Assembly: GCA_025057335.1 (NCBI GenBank)
Contig: JANWXG010000176.1
Location: 1-5,704 of the forward strand
From: a bacterium
GTDB taxonomy: Bacteria; Armatimonadota; HRBIN16
Direction: 5' to 3'
DNA length: 5,704 nucleotides
The stretch's first letter is position 1; the number at the start of each line of letters is the position of its first letter. The notes below the pieces were generated by a model. The model worked only from the letters and a program-made list of their open reading frames with translations, did no database searches and had not been told where the DNA came from. Positions 1 through 4,124 of this stretch are shown one piece after another. A program made the position numbers and the translations under genes.

Positions 1-12
1 CGTGACCCTAAT

Positions 13-34
13 GAACGCGACAGAGCGCGTCCCT
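13..34 (-). repeat. Short hairpin repeat, inverted orientation
   Basis: GAACGCG-ACAGAG-CGCGTCC: a 7-bp stem with one mismatch and a 6-base loop. This is the reverse-complement form of the hairpin found at 104, 195, 345 and 586, and the most diverged inverted copy apart from 219. Confidence 0.65.
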
Positions 35-54
35 CCCACTGTTGTGACCTTGGT

Positions 55-74
55 GGACGCGACGGAGCGCGTCC
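55..74 (-). repeat. Short hairpin repeat, inverted orientation
   Basis: GGACGCG-ACGGAG-CGCGTCC: a perfect 7-bp stem with a 6-base loop, the inverted form of the family. Confidence 0.75.
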
Positions 75-103
75 CTACAATTGGGGAGGACAGGTTTCTG
101 GAG

Positions 104-123
104 GGTCGTGTTCCGTCGCGACC
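104..123 (+). repeat. Short hairpin repeat, direct orientation
   Basis: GGTCGTG-TTCCGT-CGCGACC: a 7-bp stem with one G-T pair, preceded by TTTCTGGAG as at 195. Confidence 0.75.
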
Positions 124-131
124 TCTTGTTT

Positions 132-177
132 GTAGTGCAGGCTTCAGCCTGCCATAGCGCACTGAAGTGCGCACTAC
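132..177. repeat. Double-hairpin palindromic element
   Basis: Outer arms GTAGT (132-136) and ACTAC (173-177) enclose two hairpins: GCAGGC-TTCA-GCCTGC (137-152) and GCGCAC-TGAA-GTGCGC (157-172), joined by CATA. A three-way junction or cruciform is possible. The second hairpin resembles the one at 497-512. Confidence 0.7.
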
Positions 178-194
178 CAGCACGGTTTCTGGAG

Positions 195-214
195 GGTCAC
201 GCTCCGTCGTGATC
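195..214 (+). repeat. Short hairpin repeat, direct orientation, with compensatory changes
   Basis: GGTCACG-CTCCGT-CGTGATC: a 7-bp stem with one G-T pair. Compared with the copy at 104, a G-C pair has become A-T and a T-G pair has become C-G, so both arms changed while pairing was kept. Confidence 0.75.
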
Positions 215-218
215 CCAG

Positions 219-239
219 GGACGCGACGGAGCGCCTTCC
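219..239 (-). repeat. Short hairpin repeat, inverted and partly degraded
   Basis: GGACGCG-ACGGAG followed by CGCCTTCC, where intact copies have CGCGTCC. It lies 4 bases after the direct copy at 195-214, so the two face each other and could form a longer stem. Confidence 0.55.
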
Positions 240-274
240 TCTAAGCAGGCGGCACGTGATGACGCTCTAGCCCC

Positions 275-389
275 CTGTCATTCTGAGCGCTAGCGAAGAA
301 TCTCGGAGATGCTTCGCCTTCGGCTCAGCATGACAATACTGGAGGGTCGTGCTCCGTCGCGACCATTCCGACGGCTCGGACAAGCCTCG
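275..389. repeat. 115-bp composite repeat, copy 1
   Basis: Direct repeat of 516-630, 241 bases apart, with three substitutions by my reading. It combines a 59-base imperfect palindrome (277-335, ends TGTCATTCTGAGC and GCTCAGCATGACA), a short hairpin repeat (345-364) and a 25-base tail. The palindrome looks like a small non-autonomous mobile or REP-like element. The shared tail shows that the whole block was copied together. Confidence 0.85.
345..364 (+). repeat. Short hairpin repeat inside composite copy 1
   Basis: GGTCGTG-CTCCGT-CGCGACC: a 7-bp stem with one G-T pair. It is part of the 115-bp block. Confidence 0.75.
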
Positions 390-437
390 TCCTCCAACCC
401 ATTTTGTCATTTTGAGGTCCCTGTTGTTTGTCAAGGA

Positions 438-455
438 GAAGCACTCCCGTGCTTC
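438..455. repeat. Isolated perfect hairpin
   Basis: GAAGCAC-TCCC-GTGCTTC: a 7-bp stem with a 4-base loop between the two composite repeats. No T-run follows on either strand, so it is not a clear terminator. Confidence 0.5.
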
Positions 456-496
456 ACTACGAGCTAAACAGTCTGTCGGACGCCATGTTGGTAGTA

Positions 497-512
497 GCGC
501 ACGTGAGTGCGC
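497..512. repeat. Hairpin related to the 157-172 element
   Basis: GCGCAC-GTGA-GTGCGC: the same 6-bp stem as at 157-172 with a different loop (GTGA against TGAA), again preceded by TA. It ends 3 bases before composite copy 2. Confidence 0.55.
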
Positions 513-515
513 CTT

Positions 516-630
516 CTGTCATTCTGAGCGCTAGCGAAGAATCTCGGAGATGCTTCGCCTTCGGCTCAGCATAACAATACTGGAGGGTCGCGCTCCGTCG
601 CGACCATTCCGACGGCTCGAACAAGCCTCG
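516..630. repeat. 115-bp composite repeat, copy 2
   Basis: Second copy of the 275-389 block. By my comparison it differs at 573 (G to A in the right arm of the palindrome), at 591 (T to C in the hairpin stem, turning a G-T into a G-C pair) and at 620 (G to A). The palindromic part is 518-576 and the hairpin part 586-605. Confidence 0.85.
586..605 (+). repeat. Short hairpin repeat inside composite copy 2
   Basis: GGTCGCG-CTCCGT-CGCGACC: a perfect 7-bp stem and the most regular direct copy. It is part of the second 115-bp block. Confidence 0.75.
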
Positions 631-700
631 CCTGCCAGCCTGCCAGGGCTTCGCGCTACGAGGTTGGGGGACATCTAGGCGAGAGACAACTCCTTCAAGC

Positions 701-744
701 AAAAATCTCCCCTGAGCACAGCGCTATCGCGCGGGCTCAGCGAG
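701..744 (-). terminator. Probable intrinsic terminator after the methyltransferase gene
   Basis: On the minus strand CTGAGC (740-735) pairs with GCTCAG (717-712). Inside this is GCGC-GATA-GCGC (732-721). A further CTC/GAG pair (744-742 with 709-707) extends the stem across a small internal loop. ATTTTT (706-701) follows directly. The hairpin overlaps the last codons and the TAG stop (726-724). The stem is interrupted, so strength is uncertain. Confidence 0.5.
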
Positions 745-1863
745 CAGAGCGACCACGCCCGACTCGTCCCGATACAGCAACACGGTGATCTCACGGTCAC
801 CTTGTGGTTTCCAAGCATGCACAAGCTGCTCTGGCAACAGGTTGACTCCCCGTTTCTTCACGGTAATCTTACCTGCCTGCCAGGCGCGTAGCCTTTCGAG
901 CAGCCGCTTGCGCGAGTAGGGGAAGTGCTCTAACAGGCGATAGGCGCGGGCGAAGGGGGTATCTACCTGCTGGCTAGCGGTCAGGTAGGCGATGCGGGGA
1001 TGTAGCAGGTAGCCGTCCAACTGTTCCGCCAGTTCGGGCAGCAGCTGCGCAGCGACGACGGCAGGGTCGGGGTCGTATATCCACTCCCGCGGCGGGCTAA
1101 TGGGAGGAGGCTCGGCGTGTGTGCTGCACAGTCGTGCGCCTACAGGTAACACCAGCGCGCTCAGGGCGAGGCCCTGCTGACACTCTCCGAAAGCCAGCAG
1201 CAGCTCGCGACACTCGCCCTCGATAGAGAGGTACTCACGTTCACACCCTGTGGGGATGTCCTGCGGTCTCAGCGCGGGCGTGCTCTTGACCAGCGCACCG
1301 CGAACCGTGCCCGCCAGCTGGCATACTGTTGCCCAGTTGGGTTGCCACTCGCTGGGTGCAGAGGTTCGCCTGCCTCCCGTTCGGCGAGAGGGATCCAGGA
1401 AGAGGAACGGCGCCTTCTCCAGAGGCAGGCGGAGCAGGTCAGCGTGAATCAGCGCGCAGTGCTCGCTGACCTCGTACACCTGCGCATTGTGTAGCGCGAA
1501 GAGAAGTGTGCGCGCATCCCGTTCCACGCCAGCGGTTTCGCCGCGCGCCGCCAACGCCACGAGGTCTCCCCCAATGCCGCATCCCGCGTCGACCACCAGC
1601 ACGTCACGGGGGAAACGCGAGGCGTGGTAGGTTGCGGCGGTCTCGGAGGAGCTCTGTTCTAGACCCTCTGGCGTGAACCACATCTGATGCGCACGGGAGA
1701 ATTTGCGCCCTGCGCGCTGGCGCAGAGCTATCTGCTTCACCGCCTGCGCGGCGACCTCTGGAGGGAACCGCCGTCGCAACCAGAGCAGCACGCTCGTTTC
1801 GTCGTCTTCGGCGCGTTGCAGAGCCTGCTGAATGGCTTCCTCAATGGGAGATAGGGATAACAT
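724..1863 (-). CDS. Class I SAM-dependent methyltransferase with THUMP-like C-terminal domain
   Basis: This 379-residue protein belongs to a family of predicted class I methyltransferases with a C-terminal THUMP-like domain; the substrate is not established. Residues 50-85 hold the family N-terminal signature (RKFSRAHQMWFTPEGLEQSS). The SAM-binding motif I, VVDAGCGIGGD, is at 90-100, with the acidic strand-2 end AGVERD at 111-116. The family motif DPSRRTGGRR is at 157-166 in the position of the catalytic motif IV. About 262-379 is the THUMP-like end, with FPYSRKRLLERLRAW and ITVKKRGVNLLPEQL, a basic surface suggesting RNA contact. The frame is open upstream to a GTG at 1965, but those 34 residues would be encoded by the tRNA gene. 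ATG 1863 has a good ribosome site and begins with a plausible helix. Its place directly after selC hints at RNA modification, but that is inference. Confidence 0.87.
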   Translation of the reverse strand: MLSLSPIEEAIQQALQRAEDDETSVLLWLRRRFPPEVAAQAVKQIALRQRAGRKFSRAHQMWFTPEGLEQSSSETAATYHASRFPRDVLVVDAGCGIGGDLVALAARGETAGVERDARTLLFALHNAQVYEVSEHCALIHADLLRLPLEKAPFLFLDPSRRTGGRRTSAPSEWQPNWATVCQLAGTVRGALVKSTPALRPQDIPTGCEREYLSIEGECRELLLAFGECQQGLALSALVLPVGARLCSTHAEPPPISPPREWIYDPDPAVVAAQLLPELAEQLDGYLLHPRIAYLTASQQVDTPFARAYRLLEHFPYSRKRLLERLRAWQAGKITVKKRGVNLLPEQLVHAWKPQGDREITVLLYRDESGVVALLAEPAR

Positions 1864-1868
1864 CTGCT

Positions 1869-1874
1869 CTTCCT
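1869..1874 (-). promoter_or_regulatory. Ribosome binding site deciding the methyltransferase start
   Basis: AGGAAG lies on the minus strand about 5-7 bases before the ATG at 1863, between the tRNA 3' end and the gene. It supports this start over a GTG at 1965 that lies inside the tRNA gene. Confidence 0.6.
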
Positions 1875-1883
1875 GAGGGGTTG

Positions 1884-1983
1884 TGGCGAGAGCGCGTGGG
1901 AATCGAACCCACCCGGGACGGGGGCAACCCACCCCGCGGACAGCTTTGAAGGCTGCGGAGGACACCAGTCCCCATGCGCTCTC
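1884..1983 (-). tRNA. selC: Selenocysteine tRNA, anticodon TCA
   Basis: On the minus strand the acceptor stem is GAGAGCGC (from 1983) paired perfectly with GCGCTCTC (1895-1888). It is followed by discriminator G (1887) and encoded CCA (1886-1884). The D arm GGGGAC-TGGT-GTCCTC has a 6-bp stem and 4-base loop. The anticodon loop CTTCAAA carries TCA at 1949-1947. A 27-base variable arm (1939-1913) can form CGGGG/CCCCG. The T arm is GTGGG-TTCGATT-CCCAC. An 8-bp acceptor plus 5-bp T stem, a 6-bp D stem, a long variable arm, G73 and anticodon UCA are the marks of bacterial tRNA-Sec, and the layout matches E. coli selC closely. At 100 bases it is slightly longer than E. coli's 95. It starts 3 bases after the kinase stop and ends 20 bases before the methyltransferase, so the mature RNA is probably cut from a shared transcript. 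Confidence 0.95.
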
Positions 1984-1986
1984 GCG

Positions 1987-2940
1987 TCAATCTTCCAGCC
2001 ACAGGCACACTGCGGCGAGGTCCTGTGCCCGGTCACCTAATTCCGCAGGCACCACCTGCAACACCTGACGCACTCGTTGCCAGGCGTGCACCGCCAACGC
2101 CCGGCGAAGCGGCTCCAACACCAGCTCACCTGCTTTCACTGCAATGGTACCCAACACGACACGCTCAGGATTGAGTATCTGTGCCACGTTGGCGATGCCG
2201 ATACCCATGTAGGTTGCTGCCTCTGCCAACACATATCGTGCAAAGAGGTCGCCCTCCTGTGCCGCCTCCACCACGTGCTGCGCAGTAACGCCCTCTGGCG
2301 AGCTCTTCTGCCACACCAAACTGTCTGGGGACTCTCCCGCCAGCTCGCGGGCGCGACGGGCGATAGAAGGTCCAGATGCCAGCGCCTCCAGACACCCCCG
2401 CTTGCCGCAACCGCAGAGGGGACCGTCCAGCAGCACCGTCGTGTGCCCAATCTCGCCTGCCAAGTCGTTCGTGCCCCGGTAGAGCCTTCCGTCCAGCACC
2501 AGTCCGCCACCGATGCCTGTGCCCCACGTCATGAACACCATGTTGCGTGAGCCTCGCCCCGCCCCGAAGCGATATTCCGCCAGGGCAGTGGCATTGGCGT
2601 CGTTCTCTAGACGCGTGGGCAAGCCGAACCGCTCTTCAAACAACGACTTGATGGGAACCGCCTCCCAACCAGGCAGGTTCGGAGGCGAGTACACGATGCC
2701 AGCCTGACTGTCTAACGGTCCTCCACACGAGATACCGATGCCGCGCACTAGTTGCGGGGAGACCCCCTGCAGCACCCGCTCGGTCATCTCGAATAGCTGA
2801 CCAACAACTACCTGCCAGCCCTCTGCGGAGCGAGTGGGTTGCCATTGCCGTGCAACGATGCGTCCCTCTCCATCCGCCAGCACACAAGCGACCTTCGTGC
2901 CGCCGATATCCACCCCGACGATGTATGGTGCATCAGGCAT
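1987..2940 (-). CDS. ROK-family sugar kinase (glucokinase-like)
   Basis: This 317-residue protein is an ATP-dependent cytoplasmic sugar kinase of the ROK family. The phosphate-binding motif DIGGTK is at 11-16. ENDAN is at 112-116, with Asp114 as the expected catalytic base. The second glycine-rich motif GTGIGGG is at 140-146, and the sugar-contact motif GEIGH is at 162-166. The zinc site is His166 with Cys176, Cys178 and Cys183 (CGCGKRGC). There is no N-terminal DNA-binding domain, so it is a kinase rather than a NagC/XylR-type repressor. Glucose is the commonest substrate; N-acetylmannosamine or fructose cannot be excluded. An upstream ATG (3015) would add 25 residues overlapping the NIL gene. 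The ATG at 2940 places DIGGTK at the usual distance and gives the tight junction TAACTATG with that gene. No clear ribosome site is visible, so coupled translation is likely. The TGA stop lies 3 bases before the tRNA. Confidence 0.92.
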   Translation of the reverse strand: MPDAPYIVGVDIGGTKVACVLADGEGRIVARQWQPTRSAEGWQVVVGQLFEMTERVLQGVSPQLVRGIGISCGGPLDSQAGIVYSPPNLPGWEAVPIKSLFEERFGLPTRLENDANATALAEYRFGAGRGSRNMVFMTWGTGIGGGLVLDGRLYRGTNDLAGEIGHTTVLLDGPLCGCGKRGCLEALASGPSIARRARELAGESPDSLVWQKSSPEGVTAQHVVEAAQEGDLFARYVLAEAATYMGIGIANVAQILNPERVVLGTIAVKAGELVLEPLRRALAVHAWQRVRQVLQVVPAELGDRAQDLAAVCLWLED

Positions 2941-2942
2941 AG

Positions 2943-3197
2943 TTAACCGGGCTTCTGTTCGGGAAACAGCGACCTGTCTTCTGGCTCGATAATCATGCCT
3001 GTGGTTTGCAGCCACGCGGTCGCGCGTTGTATCTCCTCTACCGAGCCTTCCAGCTCCACGTAGGCGTAGCCGCCATCTTCCGTGAAGTTCGCCCGCTTGA
3101 TATTGACGACGACGTTATAGTCTTTACCCAGCCGCCACAGGAAAGGCTCTTTCACCTGTTCGGCGGTCGCGGTAATCAACATCCTCAACTTCGCCAT
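2943..3197 (-). CDS. Small stand-alone NIL-domain protein
   Basis: This 84-residue protein consists of little but one NIL domain, an ACT-like alpha/beta fold best known from the C-terminus of MetN methionine-transport ATPases and from some ferredoxin-like proteins. The match covers about residues 5-72: a first strand (LRMLITATA), a helix with EPFLWRLGKDYNVVVNI, the middle strand YAYVELEG, then EEIQRATAWLQTTGMIIEP. A longer frame reaches an ATG at 3296. I prefer the ATG at 3197 because a GAGGA-type ribosome site (AGAGGAAGAG) sits just upstream and the extra 33 residues are Arg/Pro/Glu-rich with no fold. It lacks cysteines, so it is not a ferredoxin. It lies between the metal-transport genes and a sugar kinase, and its stop is 2 bases before the kinase start. 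Such domains can bind small ligands; the ligand here is unknown. Confidence 0.8.
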   Translation of the reverse strand: MAKLRMLITATAEQVKEPFLWRLGKDYNVVVNIKRANFTEDGGYAYVELEGSVEEIQRATAWLQTTGMIIEPEDRSLFPEQKPG

Positions 3198-3311
3198 GTG
3201 CTCTTCCTCTTCGCCAGGTGTTCCTCGACCTGATGGGGGCGGACAAGCTTCCTGCCTGTAGCGTATCTTCTGCCTGCACCGCGGGGACTCCTGCACCTGT
3301 AGAGTCGCTTG
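3198..3311. other. Gap between cbiO and the NIL-domain gene
   Basis: These 114 bases are the only sizeable gap within the gene block. I see no convincing promoter, terminator or tRNA. On the minus strand there is a short potential hairpin, CAGGT/ACCTG, just before the ribosome site of the NIL gene. Three degenerate copies of a CTTCCTGCCTGTAG-like unit (plus-strand reading) start near 3248, 3267 and 3288. The minus-strand frame is open across most of the gap, but the encoded 33 residues do not look like a folded protein extension. Confidence 0.5.
3202..3210 (-). promoter_or_regulatory. Ribosome binding site deciding the NIL gene start
   Basis: A purine-rich AGAGGAAGAG stretch with an AGGA core lies about 7 bases before the ATG at 3197. 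It favours this start over the upstream ATG at 3296. Confidence 0.55.
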
Positions 3312-4124
3312 CTACGGATGGTGCTCATGTCCATGCAGATGCGAGTGGACGATGGCGCCGTGCGCGTGCACGTGCTCATGTAATAGCCCTGCCTGCACCA
3401 GTAGAGAGACATCCTGCAGTGCCTCTTGCAGGGGCGCGTCCATCAGTACGGTGTGCTCCGCAGAGAGAAGGAGCACCCGGTCTGCGATTTCAGGCAGCAG
3501 GTGCAGGTTGTGCGTAGCGACTAGCAACGTCTTGCCCGCCTCGTGTAGCCGCTTCAGGATGTCCACCAGCCACACTTGCATCCTCGGGTCAAGCCCTGCA
3601 ATCGGCTCGTCCATCAGCAGCACCTCGGGGTTCATGCTCAGCACGCAGGCGATGGCGACCTGGCGCTTCTCGCCGCCGCTCAGGCGAAACGGCGCTCGCT
3701 CCGCCAGGTGCGTAATGCCCAGCAGGTTGAGCGTGTCCGCGACGCGAGCACGCACCTCCTCCTCAGGTAAGCCCAGCTGGCGCGGGGCGAAGGCAACCTC
3801 GTCCCACACCGTCGGGTTGAACAGTTGCGCATCAGCATCCTGAAACACGAAGCCTACCCGCTGACGAAACGTCGCGCCGAACGTGCCCCCTTGCAAAGCA
3901 CGCTCGGTCAGCGGCGTGCCTAAGAAGCGCACCCCTCCGCTCGTGGGTTCCAGCAAGCCGTCGAGCAAGCGCAAAAGCGTGGACTTGCCGCTGCCGTTGA
4001 CGCCCAGTATCGCCACCCGGTCGCCCCGCCAGACGCGAAAGGAGACCTCTCTCAGCGCAGGCGTGCCGTCGGGATACACGTAGGATACGCTTTCACACTC
4101 ATACAACAGCTCTTTAGCCGACAT
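3312..4124 (-). CDS. cbiO: ECF transporter ATPase, CbiO type, with His-rich tail
   Basis: This cytoplasmic ABC ATPase of 270 residues should power the metal importer encoded just upstream. The nucleotide-binding motifs are all present: Walker A GVNGSGKST (41-49), Q-loop Gln95 in FVFQDADAQLF, signature LSGGE (148-152), Walker B VLLMDEP (168-174), D-loop AGLD (176-179) and H-loop His205. The FQDADAQLF stretch is typical of the CbiO/EcfA group. The last 22 residues hold ten histidines (249, 251, 253, 255, 260, 262, 264, 266, 268, 269), an uncommon ending for an ATPase and a likely metal-binding tail. The start at 4124 is supported by a GGAGGG ribosome site at 4129-4134 and by the full N-terminal fold. 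The gene overlaps the transporter gene by 11 bases, so translational coupling is likely. Only one ATPase is seen, so it probably acts as a homodimer. Confidence 0.92.
   Translation of the reverse strand: MSAKELLYECESVSYVYPDGTPALREVSFRVWRGDRVAILGVNGSGKSTLLRLLDGLLEPTSGGVRFLGTPLTERALQGGTFGATFRQRVGFVFQDADAQLFNPTVWDEVAFAPRQLGLPEEEVRARVADTLNLLGITHLAERAPFRLSGGEKRQVAIACVLSMNPEVLLMDEPIAGLDPRMQVWLVDILKRLHEAGKTLLVATHNLHLLPEIADRVLLLSAEHTVLMDAPLQEALQDVSLLVQAGLLHEHVHAHGAIVHSHLHGHEHHP

Larger units (their letters stand above)
1..700. other. Non-coding repeat-rich region
   Basis: This stretch has no supportable gene. Short open frames here run through hairpin repeats and resemble no protein I recognise. It holds at least seven copies of one short hairpin repeat in both orientations, a 115-bp composite repeat present twice, and other palindromes. 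The first bases (CGTGACCC) look like the end of another hairpin copy, so the array probably continues outside the window. It lies downstream of the minus-strand gene block. Confidence 0.75.

Noticed and set aside
349..534. Short plus-strand open frame as a gene
   Set aside because: It runs through the hairpin repeats, has no ribosome site and resembles no protein family I know.
13..605. CRISPR array or integron attC cassette array
   Set aside because: Copies occur in both orientations with irregular spacing, no uniform spacers, no cassette genes and no cas or integrase gene.
457..702. Short minus-strand open frame as a gene
   Set aside because: Most of it is composite repeat copy 2 read backwards; its product looks like translated repeat DNA.
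1864..1965. Longer methyltransferase start at the GTG at 1965
   Set aside because: The extra 34 residues would be encoded by the tRNA gene; ATG 1863 has a clear ribosome site and the family homology begins after it.
1884..1983. tRNA-Ser or tRNA-Leu, which also have long variable arms
   Set aside because: The anticodon loop reads CTTCAAA (TCA), and the 8-bp acceptor with 6-bp D stem fits tRNA-Sec only.
1884..1983. selC as an integration site with a genomic island
   Set aside because: selC is a known integration target, but no integrase or repeated tRNA end is seen and both flanks are tightly packed genes.
2077..2550. 157-residue plus-strand frame opposite the kinase
   Set aside because: It is antisense to a well-supported ROK kinase and shows no domain; high GC creates such shadow frames.
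2941..3015. Longer kinase start at 3015
   Set aside because: It would overlap the NIL gene heavily and put 25 odd residues before the DIGGTK motif; ATG 2940 fits the family.
3198..3296. Longer NIL-domain protein starting at 3296
   Set aside because: The added 33 residues are low-complexity with no fold, and ATG 3197 has a good ribosome site and gives a normal domain length.
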